NCBI GenBank assembly: GCA_017937405.1 | Contig: JAGBDS010000006.1 | Span: 1-52,015 of the forward strand | Origin: Oscillibacter sp. | GTDB taxonomy: Bacteria > Bacillota > Clostridia > Oscillospirales > Oscillospiraceae | Direction: 5' to 3' | DNA length: 52,015 nt | Part shown: piece after piece, positions 1 through 7,197 of the stretch | Numbering within the stretch: the stretch's first letter is position 1 | Layout: each line of letters begins with the position of its first letter | Notes under the pieces: generated by a model | Databases searched by the model: none | What the model was told of the DNA's origin: nothing | What the model saw: the letters and a program-made list of their open reading frames with translations, nothing else | Position numbers and translations under genes: made by a program

Positions 1-933
1 ATCTGCAAGACTGGAAATGCCTGTGACCTCCAGAAGACTCTTGAGCTTCGGGATTGCCTCTCCGGTCATCTTTGCGAATCTGGATGCGGCGTGATTGACT
101 GCAAACACATCTTCAGTCTGATTGACCGCCTCGATCAGCGCAGGGATTCTGCAATCCAGACAGGTGAAGGCCAGTTCAGACCAGTCTGCCGCTTCGAGGG
201 TGTTCAGAGCACCATCCAGAGTCTCCTTGCTGGCAGGCAGCTTCAGCTGAACAACGCTGTCACTGTCGTAGTCCGGGTCGTTGAAGTACCCCTTACACAC
301 CTCCAACAGAATCATGTAGTCCGGCTTTTCCGGTGCAGGCAGTGCATTTACCAATTCAGGCTCTTTGTGCCGGATGACATAGCCGCTGTATCCGTATGTA
401 CTACGATCCACGAACACGCCGCCCTCGGCCTGCCGCATCTTTCGCCCAATCTGCTCATAGTCCAGCATGTCCTCGATGATCTTGAATGCCTCGTCGGGGA
501 TCTGCTCCAATTCTGTTACGAATCCGTTCTCTGCATAGAACTTTCCCAGCTGTGAATCGTTGAACGCCACATCGATTACATCGCAATATGGTGTGTTATC
601 TGCAAGGGAAATGAGGCGCGGTAATGTGATGTCGCTGATCCGAGCCTCCACGTCCATCTTTAGCTGACCTGCGAAAACCGCTGATTCATAATCTACAAAT
701 CGGGAGAGTTTTTCTGCCAGAGCATTCAGACCATACAGATCATTCACATCTTCCAGATAAGGGGCAAGGAATCTAAAGTCGTAGTATTCCTCGATGTCCA
801 GGAACAGCTTTTCATCTGGCTGGAGCCGCACCTTATCCAATGCATCTTCAATCTCATAAGGCGTTGCAGGGAGATCTAGTGTTGCGTAAGCCTCCCTTGG
901 GCCTTCGCCTGCTGCGTAGACGGAGAATACCAT
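1..933 (-). CDS. ArdA-like antirestriction protein, 3' end outside window
   Basis: Open frame on the minus strand from the ATG at 933 to the window edge, 311 codons without a stop, so the C-terminus is missing. The N-terminus reads MVFSVYAAGEGPREAY, followed by acidic ArdA-type repeats such as LNALAEKLSRF and a later GGVFVDRSTYGYSGYVI segment. ArdA proteins are acidic DNA mimics that protect incoming mobile DNA from type I restriction. The classic form is about 166 residues, so this much longer protein is a relative with duplicated or added domains. It starts one base after the stop of the DUF4314 gene and is the last visible member of a five- to six-gene operon. The family call comes from its resemblance to the two better ArdA matches upstream. 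Confidence 0.6.
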   Translation of the reverse strand, partial: MVFSVYAAGEGPREAYATLDLPATPYEIEDALDKVRLQPDEKLFLDIEEYYDFRFLAPYLEDVNDLYGLNALAEKLSRFVDYESAVFAGQLKMDVEARISDITLPRLISLADNTPYCDVIDVAFNDSQLGKFYAENGFVTELEQIPDEAFKIIEDMLDYEQIGRKMRQAEGGVFVDRSTYGYSGYVIRHKEPELVNALPAPEKPDYMILLEVCKGYFNDPDYDSDSVVQLKLPASKETLDGALNTLEAADWSELAFTCLDCRIPALIEAVNQTEDVFAVNHAASRFAKMTGEAIPKLKSLLEVTGISSLAD

Positions 934-934
934 C

Positions 935-1930
935 TTACCCAAAGGTCATCCCGCCTTTCTGCTGACAGGGAGCTACATGATAGTTGGCCGGATCAGCGCC
1001 GGGAACATCCCATCCACACAGGGAACCAATTTCCATAGCCTTTCGCTGTTCAGGAGTGACCCCCAACTTTGCGTTGTTGTAATCGGCCAGCTCCACATTT
1101 TTCTGCTTGTCATCGGTATTGTAGGTGCAGTCGTAGTAGCCGGCTTCACCACGCTTAATGACGATGAGGTCACCGGTACTCTCCTGTACGGAATAGCACA
1201 TCTCCGGAAGCCCCTCTGCATACTTGGGGGCAAAGCGTTCGCTTTCGGTAAGAATGCTCCATGTGTCATCGAAGTTCCACAGATGGACATACATTTCGCC
1301 GCCATCATGGGTTTCGATTTCCCGCTGTTCGAAGCCCTCTCCCCAGCCATCAGATGCCTGACCGGAGATATACTCCTTCAGCGTGTCCAGCTCGGAGGCC
1401 GTGAGCTCGCCTACCACACGACATTCTGCAACACCCCAGAGCTTGCCGTTTCTGGCCTCTGCCGTGAAGACACAGGACTTCACTTTTTTATCAACGGAGT
1501 CGTTTTCGTGATACCAGTGCATGATGCCACGCTCAGATTCCTCCGGCATCCGGTTCTTTACCAGTGCTGCGATAATGGAGTCCTCATGGGAGAGAATCTC
1601 CCGGTCCGTCATAGGCGTAGGTTCATTTTCCATATCGCCCCATTCATTCCGCTCGTAGGCATCTGCGGTCAGCGGCATGTACAGCTTCATGGTGGTCGGC
1701 TCCGGCTGAACGATGCTGAAGCTATCGTGACCGATAACCAACGCCAGCGTTCTGCCGTTATCCCACTGCATATGCATGTTACCAACATCATCGATGCGCT
1801 GGACGGTACCCAAGGTACCGGGGGGAACCGGATTGTACGGGTCATCCATTGCATTCAGCTTGATGCGCGTGCCTGCCGGATACTGCTTGCGGTAATATTC
1901 GATTTCTCCTCTGGACATACTCTTGAACAT
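935..1930 (-). CDS. DUF4314-domain protein of mobile element
   Basis: 331 residues. The first 70 residues (SRGEIEYYRKQYPAGTRIKL, then PPGTLGTVQRIDDVGNMHMQ) match the DUF4314 domain, a small beta-rich module common in clostridial conjugative elements, function unknown. The remainder is acidic, contains many Trp and Tyr residues, and has no motif I can name. The start ATG follows GGGAGGAATGTAAA, where the Shine-Dalgarno is encoded by the last codons of the upstream gene, so the two are translationally coupled. The C-terminus ends KGGMTFG, a variant of the MGGM tail seen in its neighbours. Its place among ardA-like genes suggests a role in establishment or maintenance of the element. Confidence 0.6.
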   Translation of the reverse strand: MFKSMSRGEIEYYRKQYPAGTRIKLNAMDDPYNPVPPGTLGTVQRIDDVGNMHMQWDNGRTLALVIGHDSFSIVQPEPTTMKLYMPLTADAYERNEWGDMENEPTPMTDREILSHEDSIIAALVKNRMPEESERGIMHWYHENDSVDKKVKSCVFTAEARNGKLWGVAECRVVGELTASELDTLKEYISGQASDGWGEGFEQREIETHDGGEMYVHLWNFDDTWSILTESERFAPKYAEGLPEMCYSVQESTGDLIVIKRGEAGYYDCTYNTDDKQKNVELADYNNAKLGVTPEQRKAMEIGSLCGWDVPGADPANYHVAPCQQKGGMTFG

Positions 1931-1931
1931 T

Positions 1932-2690
1932 TTACATTCCTCCCATTGTCATGCCCTGCTGGCCGGTGGTTTCCGGCAATTCGAGAGCAGGGTCTTTGTT
2001 GTCATGAATCCACTTTTTAAAGATCACATCGTAATCTACCTGAAGAAGCTGTGCGGTTCTGTCAAAGACCCGTTCCCTCACGATGCTGTCTGCGACACCA
2101 AGAACTTCATATACATCGCTGCCATGATTGAGGCATTCGACAACGCCTTTGAACGTAATGTCGCTGATGTCTGCGCCCAATTCATCGGACGGGAACTCCA
2201 GCGCATACCAATCCCTGACTTTTTGGTGGATACCCTTGGTTGCATCCATGTGCATCTCCTGAATCTGTCTATCGAAGCAGGTCAGGTAGGCGTGGTAGTC
2301 TCCCTGGCCGGGGCTGCATCGCAGATAATATTTATAGCGATCTGTCTCGACCACATAGCCATAGTTCTGCCGCCAGCCGCCATCGATTTTGCCACCGTGG
2401 TTATAGCAGTAGCTGTTCATGGAGCGTAGGTCTTTCAGAACCGATTTCCGCATCTCATCCACGACTTCCTTGAGTTCGGCCTTGAATTCCTGCGTGTTCA
2501 ATGCTTCACAGGCGTGGGGATGCCATGTATGCCAGAACTCTGTTCCGGTTCTGCCGAAGTCAATTCGGATATGGCCTATTGCACCCAGAGCCCTGTCCTG
2601 CTCCGGTGGCAGGGCATAGAAAAAGCCCGCCTCCTCATGGGAAGCGGGCCGCAGTTCAGTCTGTTCGGTTTTGTTTCCATGGTTCAGCAT
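1932..2690 (-). CDS. Mobile-element protein of unknown function, MGGM tail
   Basis: 252 residues, unrecognised. The sequence is rich in His, Trp and Tyr (for example EFWHTWHPHACEALN) and has no signal peptide or membrane segment. The start ATG at 2690 has AGGAG eight bases upstream. The protein ends GMTMGGM, and those final codons ATG GGA GGA ATG TAA carry the ribosome binding site of the following DUF4314 gene. Proteins of this kind sit beside ardA in clostridial integrative elements, but I cannot assign a function. An alpha-helical middle section (residues 60 to 90) is followed by a Tyr-rich stretch. The gene is in the same operon as its neighbours. Confidence 0.55.
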   Translation of the reverse strand: MLNHGNKTEQTELRPASHEEAGFFYALPPEQDRALGAIGHIRIDFGRTGTEFWHTWHPHACEALNTQEFKAELKEVVDEMRKSVLKDLRSMNSYCYNHGGKIDGGWRQNYGYVVETDRYKYYLRCSPGQGDYHAYLTCFDRQIQEMHMDATKGIHQKVRDWYALEFPSDELGADISDITFKGVVECLNHGSDVYEVLGVADSIVRERVFDRTAQLLQVDYDVIFKKWIHDNKDPALELPETTGQQGMTMGGM

Positions 2691-2747
2691 TTCATCATCT
2701 CCTCTCGCTTGGTAAGCACAAGAAATACCACAAAGACTTGCAGAAGT

Positions 2748-3866
2748 CTACTGCATAATCATCCCATAACTCTGGGGTGGGAACGGTTCATTTAGGCTGC
2801 GAACGGAGCCAAAGTCCGTATAGCGTACACCATCTTCCTTCATTCGGTCTTGCCCGAGTTCAGCGAAATCTGTGTAACCATTCAGCGCTTCCAGAACCTC
2901 ACTGTTCGCACCGATACGCCGCAGGTACTCCTGCCCGTATTCGTAGGGGTCGCTGGACACCCTTTCGTATTCATCAAGATCCATCGCAATGTTGAGAGCT
3001 TCAATGAAAGTACCAGGTTTTTTGACAGTCAGGACGGAAAGATATTTCAGCAACTCACCATCCGTCTGCTTCATCAGCTCAATGCACTCTGCAAGGTCGT
3101 TTGCTTCACCCACGCTGATGCAATCCATGGGAATATGCTCTTTCAGGTAGGGGATGAGCGTATCCAGTTCCTCGATGTCTGCTTCCGCAAATTCGTCGAT
3201 CTGGAGGCAGCGTTTTGTCGTTTCCAGTAATTCTACTGTGGCCGGAAGACTGAGGAAGCTGTGCTTTGCCCCATAATGAGAGGACAGATGCAGTTGGAAT
3301 ATTTTTTCTCTGATTTCGTCGAGTTCATGCTTCGGGACATTCTCTTTTCTCAGGACATATCCGCCTAGCGTATAGGCGCCGCCCAGCTTGTCGTACTGCT
3401 CCGCACCGATTCCTGCATAGTCCAGATACGGCCAAACTTTTTCAGGGAACTCCATAAATCCGTTCTCTACCATGTACCCACCAAGCTCACGATCTGAACC
3501 GACATCTTCAATCAGTTCATAAGCATCCAGATTGTTTGCCACTTTAAGAACATCGTCCAGCCCTTCGATGCAGTCGGAGGATAGGGCGCCAGAGAGAATC
3601 CAGCAGTTTCGCTTATCCAAACCATTGATGATGCTGGCAAGCTGGTTCAGCTTCTCTATATCCTCTTGGCAGGTAAGGTCCGCACACTGGATATACTGCT
3701 TCAGGTCATGCACTGAACTTTTCACATCTGCGATGCGAACCTCGCCTGCGTAGCGACTGATAGTGTCCAGCATGGCGTATGCTTCACCGATTTCGCCGGG
3801 TGTGGTCGGAAGATTCAAAAAGACACCTTCTTGATTATTGCCACGAACCAGATGTAATTTCAGCAT
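2748..3866 (-). CDS. ArdA-like antirestriction protein
   Basis: 372 residues, strongly acidic. Several ArdA-type repeats are visible: IEKLNQLASIINGLDKRN near residue 70, then LGGYMVENGFMEFPEKVWPY and a GGAYTLGGYVLRKE segment near residue 165, followed by a second half with similar LDTLIPYLKEHI-type helices. ArdA acts in the cytoplasm by mimicking B-form DNA and occupying type I restriction-modification complexes. At more than twice the length of classical ArdA it may hold two copies of the fold. It starts at the ATG that overlaps the TAA of the preceding ardA-like gene, with GGGAGGGATG as ribosome binding site. The final residues are PPQSYGMIMQ, without the MGGM tail. Confidence 0.65.
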   Translation of the reverse strand: MLKLHLVRGNNQEGVFLNLPTTPGEIGEAYAMLDTISRYAGEVRIADVKSSVHDLKQYIQCADLTCQEDIEKLNQLASIINGLDKRNCWILSGALSSDCIEGLDDVLKVANNLDAYELIEDVGSDRELGGYMVENGFMEFPEKVWPYLDYAGIGAEQYDKLGGAYTLGGYVLRKENVPKHELDEIREKIFQLHLSSHYGAKHSFLSLPATVELLETTKRCLQIDEFAEADIEELDTLIPYLKEHIPMDCISVGEANDLAECIELMKQTDGELLKYLSVLTVKKPGTFIEALNIAMDLDEYERVSSDPYEYGQEYLRRIGANSEVLEALNGYTDFAELGQDRMKEDGVRYTDFGSVRSLNEPFPPQSYGMIMQ

Positions 3867-5054
3867 TTACATCCCTCCCATCTGAATACCCTGCTGTTGG
3901 CACTGGCTGGGCGCACCTTCCATCATGAGTTCATCCAGAGACAGTGCGCCGTGGTAGGAGATGTAGCCGAATTCATTGAAATCTCCGGTTTCATACTCCA
4001 GCTTTTCTCTGCCGTATTTTTCAAAGTTGTAGTATTCATGGAGATTCTCATCATAGTCGAAGTGGCCAGACTCCATGATCATGTATTTAGCGTATTCCTC
4101 GGCACTCTTCACACCGGGTGCCAGCTGGAACAACTCCAGATTCTTTGCCAGATTATAGATTTGGAACGCATACTGCGGCTGTGCCATTCTCACGGCGGCT
4201 GCCAGTTTCGTGCGCTCCTGGTCGTTCATGGGCATGACCACTTCGCAAAGGCTGTTCAGCGCTGTTAGGCTCTCAAACTTGATGTCCATTGCCTGCGTGA
4301 TCGCCTCCGGCAGTTCGCTCTCGGAGAGGTACAGGTTGATCTCGTTCAGATGGCTTGCTCCGGCTCGTTCCATTGCCCGGTAGAGCTGCCCACTGGGAGC
4401 CGGCAGCAGTACCCAGTCCATCTTTTCGTTTTCCAAAGCCAGCTTATGCCTGATGCCAACCTCCATCACGCTCTGTTTATAGTGGTAACTGGGAAAATGC
4501 TTTCCGTCATAGACCTCTGCCAGCTTCATGCCGTTATCGTAGACCACACCGTAGGGTGTGACGAAAGCATCGTTGTCCGCAATCAGCAAGATAGCTGTTT
4601 CCACAGCATCCAGATTGTCCATTTCTTCTGTGGGGGCGCAACCACCATGCGTATTCAGATAATGCTCACGGCCAATGCGCCCCAGATCAGAGAAGTCAGT
4701 AATTACTGTGGCCTGCTGGCAACTGAAGGTCAGGTTGATGAGGTGGCTTAACATGGTGTATCCCTTTGTTGCCGCCATGCCCTGGAACTGTGCCATCTCC
4801 GTTTTGGTGAAGCTGTCCAGTCTCTTGGCCAGATAGTCCAGTTCATCTAGATTGACGACCTGTCCGAACAGACAATCAAGGGCAGGAATCAGATCGTTGG
4901 TTGATTCCACTTTGCAGTCATATTTGGTTGCGGAGCCGATCTCCAGCGGCTCCAGCAGCTCCAGCACCTTGTTATACTGTTCATCCGGAATGGGGAGTGG
5001 AATCGTGGCGATGCCATAGTCAGGGTGTTTGGGATTACTTACTGTCACTCGCAT
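3867..5054 (-). CDS. ArdA family antirestriction protein, MGGM tail
   Basis: 395 residues. The N-terminal 150 residues are the clearest ArdA match in the window: a short beta-strand start (MRVTVSNPKHPDYGIATIPL), then NLDELDYLAKRLDSF and LINLTFSCQQATVITDFSDL, a pattern typical of clostridial ArdA. The C-terminal half repeats helical elements and ends with a Tyr- and acid-rich segment. Expected role: protection of newly transferred DNA from host restriction. The ATG at 5054 lies inside the end of the upstream 64-codon gene and is preceded by GGAGGGCAGAGT. The C-terminal residues IQMGGM are encoded by a sequence that also serves as the ribosome binding site of the next gene. Confidence 0.72.
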   Translation of the reverse strand: MRVTVSNPKHPDYGIATIPLPIPDEQYNKVLELLEPLEIGSATKYDCKVESTNDLIPALDCLFGQVVNLDELDYLAKRLDSFTKTEMAQFQGMAATKGYTMLSHLINLTFSCQQATVITDFSDLGRIGREHYLNTHGGCAPTEEMDNLDAVETAILLIADNDAFVTPYGVVYDNGMKLAEVYDGKHFPSYHYKQSVMEVGIRHKLALENEKMDWVLLPAPSGQLYRAMERAGASHLNEINLYLSESELPEAITQAMDIKFESLTALNSLCEVVMPMNDQERTKLAAAVRMAQPQYAFQIYNLAKNLELFQLAPGVKSAEEYAKYMIMESGHFDYDENLHEYYNFEKYGREKLEYETGDFNEFGYISYHGALSLDELMMEGAPSQCQQQGIQMGGM

Positions 5055-5229
5055 ACTCTGCCCTCCATACCAGGATGGTACCCTTTTTCAACTGAACACC
5101 ACTGCTGCATCTCGGTCGTCCCGGATGCTGTCTTTCCGGTCTGACTCTGCGGCTTCCGAAGCCGGGTGGAGTCATCATTTCACGCTCCAACCAAGCCAGA
5201 GGGGTATCACTCATAAAATATCGTGCCAT
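5035..5229 (-). CDS. Small protein of mobile-element operon
   Basis: 64 residues beginning MARYFMSDTPLAWLEREMMT, with a basic, Pro- and Arg-rich middle. A ribosome binding site AAAGGA lies six bases before the ATG at 5229, and the end of the gene overlaps the ardA start by 20 bases, which argues for a real, coupled gene. Short proteins with this MARYFMS(D/E)TP start occur at the same place in related clostridial elements, in my recollection. The function is unknown and there is no membrane segment. The C-terminal 35 residues are low in structure and could be poorly conserved. Confidence 0.5.
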   Translation of the reverse strand: MARYFMSDTPLAWLEREMMTPPGFGSRRVRPERQHPGRPRCSSGVQLKKGTILVWRAEYASDSK

Positions 5230-5264
5230 TTCTGTCCTTTCCGGTCGTGACCCAAATGGACAGC

Positions 5265-5297
5265 AAAAAAGCCGCTGACTCTTTTTGAATCACGGCC
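5265..5297 (-). terminator. Hairpin with U-run between element genes
   Basis: On the minus strand GGCCGTGATTC can pair with GAGTCAGCGGC, followed by TTTTTT. It sits between the 188-codon gene and the 64-codon gene. A near copy is at 5949 to 5982. It may act as a partial terminator or attenuator inside the operon. Confidence 0.55.
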
Positions 5298-5342
5298 TAG
5301 TTTTAATCTATATAATTGACAGTTGCTTGTTCATACCGAACC

Positions 5343-5909
5343 TTACTCATCCGGATACTTGGCAATCCCATATCTAGAAATTACTGCCGCATCCAGAATC
5401 AGCATCAGTGTTTCATCATCGAAAAAGGTTTCTTTTTCCAAATCTCCTGCGTCCAGATATTCATCGTCATACAGCAGTTCTGCAGCATAGCCGCCAAGAG
5501 CAAATTCTTGGTAAGTCAGTTTGGTTACGTCAAACTCCTCAACATCAAAATCATCGCGGCTAACATTTTTGCGAGCAGTTCGCCACAACTGCTCTGTTGC
5601 AGTTAAGAGGAAAATTGCTGCAAGCCATTTTTTATCCGCCTTTTCATGATGCTGATCCCACATTGCGAGGCAGGCTCTCCGCATTCGTTTACCATGTTTT
5701 TCGTCAAGGAACTCAACAACTTCCTTGTTCTGAACTAAAGCGTAGATTCGTGTTAAGAGAGTGGGTCTTTCGTCAACATCGAAACAGCTTCTTACCATGC
5801 GTAAATAAGGGGTGTTCCAAAACTTCATCTCCATTTCATGCATGCAATCCATGCACAACGTCGCTTCCTGCTGGGCGTTCATCATCTTCATAATCTCATC
5901 ATTTTTCAT
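5343..5909 (-). CDS. Hypothetical helical protein of mobile element
   Basis: 188 residues, unrecognised. Mostly alpha-helical and charged, with CMDCMHEMEM near residue 19, FWNTPYLRMVRSCFDVDERP (30 to 50), and a central helix KWLAAIFLLTATEQLWRTA that is likely a buried helix and not a membrane span. The C-terminus is acidic (DDETLMLILDAAVISRYG). The start ATG at 5909 has AAAGGAACAAAAGAAT upstream. Similar small proteins encoded next to ardA in Oscillospiraceae carry only DUF names, and I do not assert which one. It is flanked on both sides by copies of the same hairpin (5265 and 5949), so it may be a separable transcription unit. Confidence 0.5.
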   Translation of the reverse strand: MKNDEIMKMMNAQQEATLCMDCMHEMEMKFWNTPYLRMVRSCFDVDERPTLLTRIYALVQNKEVVEFLDEKHGKRMRRACLAMWDQHHEKADKKWLAAIFLLTATEQLWRTARKNVSRDDFDVEEFDVTKLTYQEFALGGYAAELLYDDEYLDAGDLEKETFFDDETLMLILDAAVISRYGIAKYPDE

Positions 5910-5948
5910 ATTCTTTTGTTCCTTTCTTGTTGAAAATAGATGGGCAGT

Positions 5949-5982
5949 AAAAAAAGCCGCTGACTCTTTTCGAATTACGGCC
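5949..5982 (-). terminator. Second copy of the GCCGCTGACTC hairpin
   Basis: AGCCGCTGACTCTTTTCGAATTACGGCC here repeats the 5265 element with a few changes. Read on the minus strand it forms a stem followed by TTTTTTTA, directly after the 234-codon gene. Two copies around one gene suggest a cassette-like arrangement. Confidence 0.55.
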
Positions 5983-5997
5983 TATTCTTGAATTATT

Positions 5998-6702
5998 TTA
6001 GAACTGTTGGATCATACCCATTCCTTGCACATGATGATCACCTCCTAGTTCCATCTCACCCAAATTGCTCTGGTTCACACGATCCTTCAGATCGTATACA
6101 CTCTGTTCAATCTGGCTGGCAGCAGATTCCAGAATCTTTCTTCTGTTGTCTGTAATGGGATAATCACTCTCCAGTGTCTCGTGGATACAGCGATAGACTT
6201 CGGTCATTTGTTCAGGTGACAACACCCGAAATTCAGGCATCAAACCGGAACGGGTAGCAAAATCTTGCTTGGCACCCTCATAGTTCCGACCGTAGTAGTG
6301 TCCCCAGTGGACACCCTTCCGATCCTGATCCCAATTCCAGGTCACAAACTGAACGCCGAAACCAGAATCGTGTCCAGCGAGAACGACACCGTTAAAATCA
6401 GCCAGCATTTTGTAATGGTCAATTTCATTGCCAGTACTCATAGTCGGTGCTGTTTCCATAAGCTTCAGATACTCCTTCGTGGTTACAGCTGCATCCTTTA
6501 CTCGACCCCGGACAAGTTCTTCTTCGCCTTCTGCCAGTTCCTCCGGTCTGAATCGAATACCGGCATTTTCATCTACAACACAGAGCCGCTTGTCTGCTCT
6601 CATCACAGCCAGCATATTATCTTCCTGAATCTGAGTCTGGAATCCTTCATATTTCAGCCGGATACCCAGTTCACTGAAATAGTTGTACTTCTGCTCTTTC
6701 AA
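5998..6702 (-). CDS. Conserved mobile-element protein (YNYF start)
   Basis: 234 residues from a TTG start at 6702, chosen because AGGAGG lies seven bases upstream. It begins MKEQKYNYFSELGIRLKYEG and carries a conserved-looking core ADFNGVVLAGHDSGFGVQFV followed by GVHWGHYYGRNYEGAKQDFA and ATRSGLMPEFRVLSPEQMTE. I recognise this as a recurring protein of clostridial integrative and conjugative elements, with no known function. There is no signal peptide or transmembrane segment. The His/Trp/Tyr-rich motif could bind nucleic acid or metal, but that is a guess. It is the promoter-proximal gene of the visible minus-strand operon. Confidence 0.6.
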   Translation of the reverse strand: MKEQKYNYFSELGIRLKYEGFQTQIQEDNMLAVMRADKRLCVVDENAGIRFRPEELAEGEEELVRGRVKDAAVTTKEYLKLMETAPTMSTGNEIDHYKMLADFNGVVLAGHDSGFGVQFVTWNWDQDRKGVHWGHYYGRNYEGAKQDFATRSGLMPEFRVLSPEQMTEVYRCIHETLESDYPITDNRRKILESAASQIEQSVYDLKDRVNQSNLGEMELGGDHHVQGMGMIQQF

Positions 6703-6785
6703 TATTATTCCTCCTTTTATTTTGAGATAAAAACAGCACTCTTTTTAGGTAGTGTCTCTGAGCAAAACTATCCGAATTCCTCCAA

Positions 6786-6835
6786 ATATGAACCAAGCCG
6801 GTGCCTATGAAAAAAGGCACCGGCTTGGTTCATAT
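6786..6835. repeat. 20-bp perfect inverted repeat, GCCGGTGCC hairpin family
   Basis: Bases 6786 to 6805 are the exact complement of 6816 to 6835, with a 10-base A-rich loop. The core GCCGGTGCC/GGCACCGGC recurs at 8987 and 10317 and, degenerately, at 6900. It lies upstream of the element operon in a 290-base gap (6703 to 6991) that contains no other feature I can support except the 6900 hairpin and likely promoter DNA. Confidence 0.8.
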
Positions 6836-6899
6836 ATTCTCGCGGATGTAATTATATATTTTCTCGTTCAAAGTTTTCCTGCCTTTGTTTTGTCTAAAA

Positions 6900-6928
6900 A
6901 AGTCGGTGCCCGTTAAGGACACCGACTT
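6900..6928. repeat. Hairpin related to GCCGGTGCC family
   Basis: AAGTCGGTG at 6900 to 6908 pairs with CACCGACTT at 6920 to 6928. The following +strand sequence is A-rich and the minus-strand side reads TTTTTAG, so it could terminate minus-strand transcripts coming from the lipase and small membrane-protein genes. Confidence 0.6.
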
Positions 6929-6991
6929 CAAAATCAATCAATCTGGTTGATATACCGCAATCAGTTACAAGAACACTTTGTAATTGCGTGT

Positions 6992-7177
6992 TCACTTCTT
7001 GAGTTCTTTAATCGTCATGACAACAATGTATATGATGTACCCCAAGCCGATAACGAGTGCAGGTGCGATCATAAATACCAAGAAGAACAGGCCTATTCCT
7101 CTCGTTAATGCGAGTCCAACAATATCAAAGAAGGCACATCTCCTCCTCACTCTTATAAATACATGTGTAACACACAA
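6992..7177 (-). CDS. Possible small membrane protein
   Basis: 61 codons just downstream of the lipase. Residues 25 to 55 form one long hydrophobic stretch (GLFFLVFMIAPALVIGLGYI) ending in a Lys-rich tail, as in a single-pass membrane peptide. The ATG at 7177 lacks a Shine-Dalgarno, while an AGGAGG lies inside the frame near residue 10 with no good in-frame start after it, so the true N-terminus is uncertain. It could be a small accessory of the lipase locus or a chance reading frame. Confidence 0.35.
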   Translation of the reverse strand: MCVTHVFIRVRRRCAFFDIVGLALTRGIGLFFLVFMIAPALVIGLGYIIYIVVMTIKELKK

Positions 7178-7197
7178 TTGCTCGATTCTATGAGTTC

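Noticed and set aside
977-2020. 347-codon plus-strand frame in the island
   Set aside because: Antisense to the DUF4314 gene, no ribosome site, and the coupled starts on the minus strand are consistent.
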